Shown: in pieces, positions 1-6,892 of the stretch
How the letters are laid out: each line of letters starts with the position of its first letter
Numbering within the stretch: the stretch's first letter is position 1
Assembly: GCA_041654915.1 (NCBI GenBank)
Contig: JBAZCO010000046.1
Location: 1-12,919, forward strand
DNA: 12,919 bases
Direction: 5' to 3'
Source of the DNA: JBAZCO01 sp041654915
GTDB taxonomy: Bacteria; Bacillota; Clostridia; Christensenellales; DTU072
Made by a program: the position numbers and the translations under genes
Notes under the pieces: model-generated
What the model saw: only the letters and a program-made list of their open reading frames with translations
Databases searched by the model: none
Told to the model about the DNA's origin: nothing

Positions 1-134
1 CAGGCTCAATTAGAACAACTATGTTTGTTGGACTTGCAATGGCGGAAACATCGGGTATATATGGGTTGCTTATCGCAATCATTATGCTGTTTGCCAACCC
101 GCTTGTCAGTATCTATATTCAAAATATGCTGTGA
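1..134 (+). CDS. atpE: F1Fo ATP synthase subunit c, C-terminal part (5' truncated by window)
   Basis: This is the end of the proteolipid subunit that forms the membrane rotor ring. The visible 44 residues, read from base 3 to the TGA at 132-134, cover the end of the loop and the second transmembrane helix. The ion-carrying glutamate is at bases 45-47. It is followed by Thr, Ser, Gly, Ile and Tyr, the pattern AETSGIY, and the helix ends in LFANPLV. In the Na+-binding c ring of Ilyobacter tartaricus the glutamate is followed by two hydroxyl residues and a tyrosine five positions on; the same layout is seen here. That favours Na+ coupling, but the helix-1 glutamine that completes the site lies outside the window. 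The identity is supported by atpF following 90 bases downstream. An open frame shifted by one base across this gene is a shadow. Confidence 0.95.
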   Translation, partial: GSIRTTMFVGLAMAETSGIYGLLIAIIMLFANPLVSIYIQNML

Positions 135-224
135 TAAATCACCAATTAAACTCGACCGCTTGGAGAATTTAGTAGGAAAATCGCTAGCATCAAGAATATT
201 TTTTGCAAGAAAGGAGGCACAAAT

Positions 225-779
225 TTGAATAATACAGCTGTGTTTATATTATCTGCCGTACCTGAGGGACGCTTATTTGGTTTGGACTCTCAAACATTGA
301 TAAGCACGATTATCCAGTTGATAAATGCGATTATTTTAATGGTTGTTTTGGGCTTTATATTATATAAGCCCGTGCGCAATTTTCTTAAAAACCGCAGCGA
401 CAAAATAAGCGGACAAATAAAAAGCGCTCAAGACAAAATGGCGGATGCAGAGCAGCTCAAGGCGGAGTACGAGGAAAAGTTTAGTGAGATAGAAAGCGAA
501 CGCTTGAAAATTTTGGAGGATGCCGAAGTTGAGGCGCAAAATAACGGTGCGCTCATAATAGAGGATGCCAAAGCCGAGGCTATTGTTATACGCAAGCGTG
601 CTGAGGATGCAATTGCCGCAGAAAAACAGCGCCTCAAAAAAGAAACAGCGCAGTATATAATAGAAGTGTCTTCGCTTATGGCGGAAAAGTTTGTAAAGGG
701 CAGTATGGATAGCCAAACCGAGAGCAAAATTTTTGATGAGGCAATTGCCGAGTTGGAGGAGATGCAATGGCTGAAATAA
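225..779 (+). CDS. atpF: F1Fo ATP synthase subunit b
   Basis: Subunit b is the peripheral stalk that holds the alpha3beta3 head still against the rotor. The 184-residue product has a short N-terminal leader, one transmembrane helix at about residues 25-47 (rich in Ile, Leu and Val), then YKPVRNFLKNR at the membrane exit. A long, highly charged Ala/Glu/Lys-rich helix with coiled-coil character runs almost to the C terminus. Length and layout match bacterial b subunits. The start is TTG at 225-227, chosen because a near-perfect ribosome binding site, AAGGAGG at 211-217, lies seven bases upstream and no ATG is available nearby. The gene follows atpE after 90 bases and its last 13 bases overlap atpH, so translation of the two stator subunits is probably coupled. 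Confidence 0.97.
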   Translation: MNNTAVFILSAVPEGRLFGLDSQTLISTIIQLINAIILMVVLGFILYKPVRNFLKNRSDKISGQIKSAQDKMADAEQLKAEYEEKFSEIESERLKILEDAEVEAQNNGALIIEDAKAEAIVIRKRAEDAIAAEKQRLKKETAQYIIEVSSLMAEKFVKGSMDSQTESKIFDEAIAELEEMQWLK

Positions 780-1306
780 GGGAGCGCTATGCCCGTGCCT
801 TGTTTGAAATACTCACCGAGGAGGGCAAGCCCAAAAAACACCAAGAGGAAGTTGTATTGGTATGCAATGCCCTGCAATGCGAAAAGTGTGCTAACTTTTT
901 GCAGCATCCAAGCATATCGGATGCAGACAAAAAGGAGTTTTTGCACAATGTTTTTGGCGGAAAGATATCTGAGGATTTGATGGGTTTTTTACACCTTGCC
1001 ATTGCCAAAAACAGGGAAAAGGTAATAGTGCCCTCTTTATCTTTATGTATTGATATGCTCAAAGAACATAACGGGGAAGTAGTGGCAAATGTGGTGTCGG
1101 CATCCGAATTAAATAAAACTCAAGTTGCCCGCCTCAAGCGTACACTATCTCAAAAACTGGATAAAAAAGTAGAGGTTGTAGCCGAAGTGGATGCAAGCTT
1201 GATAGGTGGATTATATATCAAAGTGGAAAATCGATTAATAGACTTTAGCCTTAGAACAAGGCTTAGCAAACTAAAAGAAAGTATGGAAAGAGGTATTGCG
1301 GAGTGA
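767..1306 (+). CDS. atpH: F1Fo ATP synthase subunit delta (OSCP)
   Basis: The delta subunit caps the F1 head and links it to the b stalk. The 179-residue product starts MAEIRERYARALFEI, the typical helical N-terminal OSCP domain. It ends with the family signature around residues 144-165, where Leu-Ile-Gly-Gly (IGG at 146-148) is followed by a beta strand and IDFSLRTRL. ATG at 767 has a GGAGGAG ribosome binding site at 755-761, inside the end of atpF. The start overlaps atpF by 13 bases and the stop TGA overlaps the GTG of atpA by four bases, so the b-delta-alpha genes are likely translationally coupled. The length is normal for the family and nothing appears to be missing. Confidence 0.96.
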   Translation: MAEIRERYARALFEILTEEGKPKKHQEEVVLVCNALQCEKCANFLQHPSISDADKKEFLHNVFGGKISEDLMGFLHLAIAKNREKVIVPSLSLCIDMLKEHNGEVVANVVSASELNKTQVARLKRTLSQKLDKKVEVVAEVDASLIGGLYIKVENRLIDFSLRTRLSKLKESMERGIAE

Positions 1307-2814
1307 TTGTAAGACCCGACGAAATAACCAAAGTTATAAAAAAACAGATTAAAGCCTTTTCATCACAATTAGATGTGAGCGAGGCGGGAACGGTGATACA
1401 GGTGGGTGACGGCATTGCCCGTGTACACGGTCTTAGCGGCGCAATGAGCGGGGAACTGCTTGAATTTCCCGGCGGGGTTTATGGCATTGCGATGAACTTA
1501 GATGAGGACAGTATTGGCGTTGTCATAATGGGTTCGGACACCAACATTCGTGAGGGCGCTCCCGTTAAGCTTACAGGACGAATGGCAGAAGTTCCGGTTG
1601 GCGAGGCAATGATTGGGCGGGTGGTAAATGCACTTGGACAGCCAATAGACGAAAAAGGGATAATCGTAACCGAATCTTTTAGAGTGATAGAGAGCGTTGC
1701 CCCAAGTGTAATAATGCGCAGGGCTGTAAATCAACCCTTACAAACGGGCATTAAGGCAATAGACTCTATGGTACCCATTGGCAAGGGACAGAGGGAGTTG
1801 GTTATTGGCGACCGCCAGACGGGCAAGACCGCAATATGTATAGATACAATAATAAATCAAAAGGATAAAGATGTGCTTTGCGTATATGTGGCAATAGGAC
1901 AAAAAGCCTCTACAATCGCAAGAGTAATTGGTGCTCTTGAGGAAAACGGCGCTATGGAATATACCACGGTGGTTGCCTCTACCGCAAGCGACTCTGCGTC
2001 ACTGCAATACATCACACCCTATGTTGGCTGTGCGATAGGCGAGGAATGGATGCACCAAGGCAAGGATGTGCTTGTAGTATATGACGACCTATCCAAGCAC
2101 GCCGTAGCATATCGTGCGTTAAGCTTATTGCTTCGCCGTCCTCCGGGGAGAGAGGCGTACCCCGGCGATGTGTTCTATTTGCACTCACGGCTGCTTGAGC
2201 GTGCCGCTTGTATGAGCAAGGAGTACGGCGGCGGTTCTCTTACCGCTCTGCCAATAGTGGAAACACAAGAGGGGGATATTTCCGCCTACATTCCCACCAA
2301 TGTTATATCAATAACGGACGGGCAAATATATTTGGAAACCGAACTGTTTAATGACGGTGTACGCCCGGCGATTAACCCGGGGTTCTCCGTGTCCCGTGTG
2401 GGTGGCTCTGCACAGATTAACGCAATGAAAAAGATTGCAGGTCCGCTAAGGATAGAGTTTGCCCAATACAGGGAGCTTGCCGCATTTGCGCAGTTTGGCG
2501 CAGATTTAAGTCCCGATACTCTAGACCGCTTGAATCAAGGTGAGCGGATAATGGAGATACTTAAACAATCGCAATACAGCCCAATGTCGGTGGAAAACCA
2601 AGTGTTAATCTTATATCTGCTAGTAAACAGGCACTTGATAGATGTAAAGGTAAACCGCATAAGAGAGTTTCAAAAGAACTTTTTGACATTTGTCAAAGAG
2701 GAAAAGAGCTTTATTTTAGATGAGATAAGGACAACGGGGGATATATCCGAGGAGCTAGAAGAAAAAATCAAGGAAACAATAAGTGAGTTTAAGGCAGATG
2801 ATTCGTATAATTAA
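1303..2814 (+). CDS. atpA: F1Fo ATP synthase subunit alpha
   Basis: The alpha subunit forms the non-catalytic nucleotide sites of the F1 hexamer and supplies the arginine finger to the catalytic beta sites. The 503-residue product has the N-terminal beta-barrel domain (DGIARVHGL near residue 37). It then has the P-loop GDRQTGKT at 169-176, a Walker B strand LVVYDD, and the alpha signature PAINPGFSVSRVGGSAQ, in which Arg365 corresponds to the arginine finger. A helical C-terminal domain ends the protein. Length is standard. The start is GTG at 1303, overlapping the atpH stop in a GTGA arrangement; the N terminus MIVRPDEITKVIKKQI fits the family. All key residues are intact. Confidence 0.98.
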   Translation: MIVRPDEITKVIKKQIKAFSSQLDVSEAGTVIQVGDGIARVHGLSGAMSGELLEFPGGVYGIAMNLDEDSIGVVIMGSDTNIREGAPVKLTGRMAEVPVGEAMIGRVVNALGQPIDEKGIIVTESFRVIESVAPSVIMRRAVNQPLQTGIKAIDSMVPIGKGQRELVIGDRQTGKTAICIDTIINQKDKDVLCVYVAIGQKASTIARVIGALEENGAMEYTTVVASTASDSASLQYITPYVGCAIGEEWMHQGKDVLVVYDDLSKHAVAYRALSLLLRRPPGREAYPGDVFYLHSRLLERAACMSKEYGGGSLTALPIVETQEGDISAYIPTNVISITDGQIYLETELFNDGVRPAINPGFSVSRVGGSAQINAMKKIAGPLRIEFAQYRELAAFAQFGADLSPDTLDRLNQGERIMEILKQSQYSPMSVENQVLILYLLVNRHLIDVKVNRIREFQKNFLTFVKEEKSFILDEIRTTGDISEELEEKIKETISEFKADDSYN

Positions 2815-2826
2815 GGAGGCTAGGCT

Positions 2827-3669
2827 GTGGCAGCTATAAAAGATATCCTGCAAAGGATAGACAATGTTGGCACTACCCGCCAGATTATGAATGCGATGGA
2901 TATGATATCCTCATCCAAACTGCAACGGGCGAGGGTGAGGCTAGAGCATTCCCGCACAATGCTAAGCGAAGCTCGGCGCATCACCGATTCTGTGACGAAC
3001 AGCGAAAGCGCCGCAAGCAATATTTATATTAAGGGGCGGGAAGTAAAAAACACCGCTTATATCGTGATTACCAGCGACAAAGGTCTTTGCGGCAGCTACA
3101 ACATAGCGGTTGCGCAAGAGGCGCTAAACCATATGAAGGATAAAAATGAACAAATCCTTGTGATAGGCTCAAAAGGTAACGACTTTTTTAAGCGCCGCAA
3201 CAAGAATATAAGAAGCCGTATAGCCAACCTTCCCGAGGCGAATATGTACGAGGAAACAAGGTTGGTCAGCGGTTTGGCAATGTCGCTATATGTATCGGGA
3301 GAGGTGGACGAGGTGTATGTGGCATACACACAATTTGCGTCCACCCTGCAATATATACCGCAAGTGGAGAAATTATTACCCCTTCATAGCCGTCAAGACG
3401 GGAAATCCGATTCACAAATGACATATCAACCGGATATAAATAATTTTATAGACTATTCAATACCCGTCTACTTACACACCTATTTATATGCGCTTATGGC
3501 GGAGTCGATAGCAAGCGAACACGCCTCACGGATGATTAATATGAGTGCCGCCGAAAAAAATGCGTCCGAGATTATAGACGACCTAAAGTTGATGTATAAT
3601 CGCAAGCGTCAAGCGGCGATTACCAACGAGCTTAGCGAGATAATTGCGGGCGTTAGCATTACAAGATAG
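2827..3669 (+). CDS. atpG: F1Fo ATP synthase subunit gamma
   Basis: Gamma is the central rotor shaft that couples rotation of the c ring to catalysis in F1. The 280-residue product has the two expected terminal coiled-coil helices. The N terminus contains the conserved region running RIDNVGTTRQIMNAMDMISSSK. The C terminus contains SEHASRM followed by NASEIIDDL and YNRKRQAAIT, the gamma signature. The central Rossmann-like domain includes ITSDKGLCGSYN at about residues 82-93. The start is GTG at 2827, preceded by AAGGAGG at 2813-2819 that overlaps the atpA stop TAA at 2812-2814. It lies 12 bases after atpA and 17 bases before atpD. Confidence 0.97.
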   Translation: MAAIKDILQRIDNVGTTRQIMNAMDMISSSKLQRARVRLEHSRTMLSEARRITDSVTNSESAASNIYIKGREVKNTAYIVITSDKGLCGSYNIAVAQEALNHMKDKNEQILVIGSKGNDFFKRRNKNIRSRIANLPEANMYEETRLVSGLAMSLYVSGEVDEVYVAYTQFASTLQYIPQVEKLLPLHSRQDGKSDSQMTYQPDINNFIDYSIPVYLHTYLYALMAESIASEHASRMINMSAAEKNASEIIDDLKLMYNRKRQAAITNELSEIIAGVSITR

Positions 3670-3686
3670 AGGAGATAACCAAAAAA

Positions 3687-5105
3687 GTGTCCGAAAAGAA
3701 TATAGGTAAGATAGTACAAATAATAGGCGCAGTGCTAGATGTGCGTTTTGAAACATCATTGCCCGCCCTCTATAACGCTCTAAATGTGCGCCACGGTGAC
3801 CACACGGTGGTACTAGAAGTTATGCAGCATTTGGGAGATAATACCGTGCGCTGTATATCTATGGGATACACGGACGGGCTAAGACGGGGTATGAAAGTAA
3901 TAGATACGGGTTCTCCAATTAGCGTTCCCGTGGGCGAGCAGGTGCTTGGCAGAATGTTAAATGTGCTTGGCGAGGCGATAGATAACAAGCCCGCCCCCCG
4001 TGCAAAAGAGTATTGGCCAATACACAGGAATCCGCCGCCGCTGTCCGAGCAGGTTGCCACTCCGGAAATTTTGGAGACGGGAATAAAGGCAATAGACCTA
4101 TTGTGTCCATACCCTAAGGGCGGCAAGATAGGGCTGTTTGGCGGAGCGGGCGTTGGCAAGACCGTATTGATAATGGAGCTGATAAATAACATTGCCAAAG
4201 AGCATGGAGGATATTCGGTGTTTGTTGGCGTGGGAGAGCGCACCCGTGAGGGGAACGATTTGTATTATGATATGATTAAGTCGGGAGTTATAGACAAAAC
4301 GGCGCTTGTGTTTGGGCAGATGAACGAGCCGCCCGGTGTGAGAATGCGGGTAGGGCTTAGCGGCTTGACAATGGCGGAATACTTTAGAGATGTGGCAAAC
4401 CAGGATGTGTTGTTGTTTGTTGATAATATTTTCCGTTTTGTGCAAGCGGGTTCGGAAGTGTCGGCACTTCTAGGCAGAGTGCCTAGCGCAGTTGGATACC
4501 AACCCACCCTAGCAAACGAAATTGGCAGTTTGCAAGAGCGCATCACCTCTACCAAATCCGGCTCAATTACTTCGGTACAGGCTATTTATGTGCCTGCCGA
4601 CGACTTTACCGACCCTGCAACGGCAACCACCTTTGCCCACCTAGATGCGGTAACCGTTTTGTCACGCTCAATAGTAGAGCAGGGGATATATCCTGCGGTG
4701 TACCCCTTAGATTCTACTTCACGGCTGCTAGAGAGCAATATTGTTGGCTCAGAGCATTACCGCACTGCCCGTGCTGTACTTAGCATTTTACAGAGATATA
4801 AAGACCTGCAAGACATAATAGCAATACTTGGTGTGGACGAATTGTCCGAAAGCGACAAGCTGATAGTAACAAGGGCAAGAAAAGTACAGCGATTTTTGTC
4901 GCAACCGTTTTTTGTTGCCGAAAAATATACCTCTTTTTCGGGCAGATATGTTAGTGTAAAAGAAACCGTACGAGGCTTTAAAGAGATTCTTAGCGGCAAG
5001 CACGACGAGATATCGGAGGACTTGTTTATGAATGCGGGTACTATTGACGAAGTAGAAGAAAGATTTGAGCGTGCCAAAAACAAAAGCGCTCAAAAGTCAA
5101 AATAG
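3687..5105 (+). CDS. atpD: F1Fo ATP synthase subunit beta (catalytic)
   Basis: Beta carries the three catalytic sites for ATP synthesis and hydrolysis. The 472-residue product has the N-terminal barrel, the P-loop GGAGVGKT at 152-159 (Lys158), and the catalytic glutamate in GERTREGND (Glu184). It also has the Walker B strand LLFVDNIFRF and the conserved run GRVPSAVGYQPTL. The lever motif that touches gamma reads DELSESD at 384-390, so the usual second glutamate of the EE pair is Ser389. The start is GTG at 3687. A GGAG at 3671-3674 lies about 12 bases upstream, a long but usable spacing, and the N terminus MSEKNIGKIVQIIGAVLDVRF fits the family. The gene ends nine bases before the GTG that precedes atpC. 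Confidence 0.98.
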   Translation: MSEKNIGKIVQIIGAVLDVRFETSLPALYNALNVRHGDHTVVLEVMQHLGDNTVRCISMGYTDGLRRGMKVIDTGSPISVPVGEQVLGRMLNVLGEAIDNKPAPRAKEYWPIHRNPPPLSEQVATPEILETGIKAIDLLCPYPKGGKIGLFGGAGVGKTVLIMELINNIAKEHGGYSVFVGVGERTREGNDLYYDMIKSGVIDKTALVFGQMNEPPGVRMRVGLSGLTMAEYFRDVANQDVLLFVDNIFRFVQAGSEVSALLGRVPSAVGYQPTLANEIGSLQERITSTKSGSITSVQAIYVPADDFTDPATATTFAHLDAVTVLSRSIVEQGIYPAVYPLDSTSRLLESNIVGSEHYRTARAVLSILQRYKDLQDIIAILGVDELSESDKLIVTRARKVQRFLSQPFFVAEKYTSFSGRYVSVKETVRGFKEILSGKHDEISEDLFMNAGTIDEVEERFERAKNKSAQKSK

Positions 5106-5123
5106 ACTAAAAAGGTGATAGTT

Positions 5124-5549
5124 ATGGAAGAGCGAAAAATTCACTTGCGGATAATCACGCCGCAAGAGGTTAAAGTCAACCAGAAAGCCGATATGGTGAT
5201 ATTCAGATGTGTAAACGGCGATATGGGAATAATGCCGGGACACGAGCCGATTTCGGCGGTATTGGGTGACGGCGTACTTCGTATAAAAGAGGGAGAAACC
5301 GAGCGGCGAATAGCTATCTTTGGTGGGATTGTCGATGTGAATAATGATAGGGTTAGCATAATGACAAGCACGGCAGAGCGCCCCGAGGATATCGACCGTC
5401 ATCAAGCGGAAAGCGACCGTCAGCAAGCAGAAATGTTGCTAAAAGAAAAGTCGGACAGCACAAAAATACAAGGATACCAAGCGTTGCTCAGACGGGCGCT
5501 TGTGCGCATAGAGGTTAGCACGGACTCTATTATCGACGAGGACGACTAG
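5124..5549 (+). CDS. atpC: F1Fo ATP synthase subunit epsilon
   Basis: Epsilon sits on the rotor next to gamma and the c ring, and in many bacteria it inhibits ATP hydrolysis. The product has 141 residues from the chosen ATG. It has the N-terminal beta-sandwich with the family motif NGDMGIMPGHEPI near residues 32-44 and a C-terminal part with the expected two-helix region and a very acidic tail (IIDEDD). The frame is open back to a GTG at 5115. ATG 5124 is preferred because the ribosome binding site AAAGGTGA at 5111-5118 lies five bases before it and would overlap the upstream GTG. It is the last gene of the operon; an intrinsic terminator follows about 70 bases downstream. Confidence 0.96.
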   Translation: MEERKIHLRIITPQEVKVNQKADMVIFRCVNGDMGIMPGHEPISAVLGDGVLRIKEGETERRIAIFGGIVDVNNDRVSIMTSTAERPEDIDRHQAESDRQQAEMLLKEKSDSTKIQGYQALLRRALVRIEVSTDSIIDEDD

Positions 5550-5619
5550 TACAACAAAATGGCGCATTTGCCTTAAAAAACGGCAGTTCCATTTTTTTAT
5601 ATAACCCAAAATTTGTTAT

Positions 5620-5655
5620 ACGCATAGGTGAGGTATATCCTTCCTATGCGTTTTT
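5620..5655 (+). terminator. Rho-independent terminator of the atp operon
   Basis: A perfect 9-bp stem pairs ACGCATAGG (5620-5628) with CCTATGCGT (5643-5651). It continues after one bulged T into a second short stem, AGG (5631-5633) with CCT (5639-5641), around a TATAT loop. The transcript then has a run of five T residues at 5651-5655, the first of them in the stem. This is a textbook intrinsic terminator, placed 70 bases after the atpC stop. Confidence 0.9.
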
Positions 5656-5685
5656 GCAAATGTAAGCTTTTGTTGCCTTTTAAGT

Positions 5686-5723
5686 TTATACAAAAATATT
5701 ACAGGACAAGGGCTTTTGTATAA
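5686..5723. promoter_or_regulatory. 10-bp inverted repeat overlapping a -10-like TATAAT box
   Basis: TTATACAAAA at 5686-5695 is the exact reverse complement of TTTTGTATAA at 5714-5723, with an 18-base spacer. The right arm contains most of a consensus TATAAT at 5719-5724, the best -10 candidate upstream of the small gene at 5805. No good -35 box is visible at 17 bases. The repeat could be an operator, with the missing -35 suggesting activator dependence, or simply a hairpin. Both readings are inference. Confidence 0.45.
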
Positions 5724-5804
5724 TTACCAAAGATAGCCCATAAACTAGTGCAAGAGAAGTTTTGCTAAAAAACTGCAAAACGATAAAATTGGGAGCAATA
5801 AGAT

Positions 5805-5984
5805 ATGAGTGAAGACAAGGGCAAAGAGATGGAGTTTGCCAAAACATTTTTAACAGGGAGCAGTATTGTATCCGCTAATGAATATACGGGAATGGTAGCA
5901 ACCGCCATAGATAGCGAGGAGGAGGCGGAAGTTTTAAGTGAGGACTTCAATATTCCCGAACAAAAAGAGTCAGACATAAAATAG
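5805..5984 (+). CDS. Small acidic protein of unknown function (59 aa)
   Basis: I do not recognise this gene with confidence. The open frame from ATG 5805 to TAG 5982-5984 encodes 59 residues with no cysteine, no tryptophan, no signal peptide and no transmembrane segment. The N terminus is charged and mixed (MSEDKGKEMEFAKTFLTG). The middle, SIVSANEYTGMVATAI, is neutral. A glutamate/aspartate-rich stretch and the tail ESDIK follow. A plausible ribosome binding site, GGGAG at 5791-5795, lies nine bases upstream. The gene stands alone between the atp terminator and the convergent DUF421 gene. Its last eight codons are part of a 41-bp tandem duplication that runs past the stop. It is a probable real gene on the basis of its ribosome binding site and protein-like composition, but this is unproven. 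Confidence 0.6.
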   Translation: MSEDKGKEMEFAKTFLTGSSIVSANEYTGMVATAIDSEEEAEVLSEDFNIPEQKESDIK

Positions 5985-6043
5985 CCCAATTAGGTAACCA
6001 AACAAAAGATTCGGACATAAAATAACCCAAATAGGTAACCAAA
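5962..6043. repeat. 41-bp tandem duplication across the 3' end of the small gene
   Basis: Bases 5962-6002 and 6003-6043 match at 36 of 41 positions. The first copy contains the end of the small gene including its stop; the second copy lies downstream. In the second copy the coding-equivalent differences fall at third codon positions, so it still reads Lys-Asp-Ser-Asp-Ile-Lys-stop, but in another frame because the period is not a multiple of three. Confidence 0.85.
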
Positions 6044-6064
6044 TTGGGGTTTAAAGAACCCTAA
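6044..6064. terminator. Weak hairpin between convergent genes
   Basis: TTGGGGTT (6044-6051) pairs with AACCCTAA (6057-6064) around a five-base loop TAAAG, with one G-T pair. It lies just beyond the second copy of the tandem repeat, between two convergent genes, where a terminator would be expected. No convincing T run follows on either strand, so its function is uncertain. Confidence 0.3.
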
Positions 6065-6090
6065 AATATGTTTACAAGACAGTTGCCTTT

Positions 6091-6151
6091 AAAAAAGAGA
6101 GCAAAAGCATTTATCTTGCAAAAGCTATTCTAACAAGGTATGCTTTTTGCT
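6091..6151 (-). terminator. Possible terminator of the DUF421 gene
   Basis: Read on the minus strand, AGCAAAAAGCAT (complement of 6140-6151) can pair with ATGCTTTTGCT (complement of 6100-6110), with one unpaired base. A six-T run follows (complement of 6091-6096). The loop is long at 29 bases, and the left arm lies in the last codons of the gene. It is a plausible intrinsic terminator but not a strong one. Confidence 0.4.
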
Positions 6152-6835
6152 GCTTGTGTTTTTTAGGAACAAGGTAAATTCGCCGGTTTCATCCAAACAA
6201 CCAAGAATCACATCATTTATATTATCTACCTTTTGCTTTTGCAGTTCGCCGTCCAACCATTTTCTTGTCTTGTCCATAGCGTTTAGGTTGCCGTCTAGAA
6301 CTTTGCCGTCTATAATCAAATTTGCCTTTAGTTTGTCATCTCCCACATTCAACTTTAGTTCCTCTGTTTTAGCGGGACGGGCATAGCCTTTTGGCAGTAT
6401 GGACACCACGCCGTTTTGTTCCAATATCGCATAGTTGATTTCGGAGATATCAAAGTATCCATGATTTCTAAGCTCCCGCAATAAGTCGCTAATGTCAAAC
6501 CTAGCCCGCTTTAACCCTTTATATAAAATTTCGCCTTTGGCAATAAGGAAAATAGGCAGCCCCTTTAACAGCCTTTTTAACTTAATGCTCTTTCGGGCAA
6601 TTAGTGAAAATAACACCCCAGACATCATAAATATTACTATCCCTATTACCCCGTGCAATATGGGAATTTCTTGGTCTATACAAAGAGTGGCGGCAATAGA
6701 GCCTACCGTTATACCTATTATATAGTCGTAGTAGGTCATTTGCGATATCTGTTTATGCCCCTCTATACGAGCTAGAACAATAAGCACAATGATACTTAAT
6801 AAAATCCTAATAATTAGTTCTAAATATGCGTTCAT
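6125..6835 (-). CDS. DUF421 (YetF-type) membrane protein
   Basis: The 236-residue product matches the DUF421/YetF family of integral membrane proteins, whose biochemical role is not well established. Three hydrophobic segments are visible, at about residues 3-21, 36-54 and 58-80. Between the first two is the family hallmark ARIEGHKQISQMTYYDYIIG, equivalent to the 'RxxGKRQISQLTxFDF' region. After a basic linker (KSIKLKRLLKG) comes the soluble domain, with IFLIAKGEILYKGLKRARFD, then LRNHGYFDISEINYAILEQNGVVSILPK, which is strongly conserved in the family. The C-terminal part after residue 155 is longer than in minimal members. The start ATG lies at 6833-6835 and the ribosome binding site is weak (TTTAGGT immediately before it). 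It follows the GH76 gene by 57 bases on the same strand, so read-through from it is possible, but no functional link is evident. Confidence 0.85.
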   Translation of the reverse strand: MNAYLELIIRILLSIIVLIVLARIEGHKQISQMTYYDYIIGITVGSIAATLCIDQEIPILHGVIGIVIFMMSGVLFSLIARKSIKLKRLLKGLPIFLIAKGEILYKGLKRARFDISDLLRELRNHGYFDISEINYAILEQNGVVSILPKGYARPAKTEELKLNVGDDKLKANLIIDGKVLDGNLNAMDKTRKWLDGELQKQKVDNINDVILGCLDETGEFTLFLKNTSSKKHTLLE

Positions 6836-6892
6836 ACCTAAAGTATCTTACGATATTAGGATTTTATTATTATATAAAAATGATTATGTTCT

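Noticed and set aside
25..228. 67-residue + strand open frame at the window start
   Set aside because: It is out of frame with the clear c-subunit coding sequence and has no family resemblance; its only overlap with signal is the atpF ribosome binding site.
428..946. 172-residue minus-strand open frame across atpF and atpH
   Set aside because: Antisense to two confident genes and of low-complexity, Ser/Leu-rich composition typical of a shadow frame.
3770..4243. 157-residue minus-strand open frame inside atpD
   Set aside because: Antisense shadow of a fully conserved beta subunit; Pro/Ser-rich and without motifs or a ribosome binding site.
5962..6043. Possible CRISPR or phage attachment site
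   Set aside because: Two directly adjacent copies with no spacer between them, no cas genes and no integrase nearby; a simple tandem duplication.
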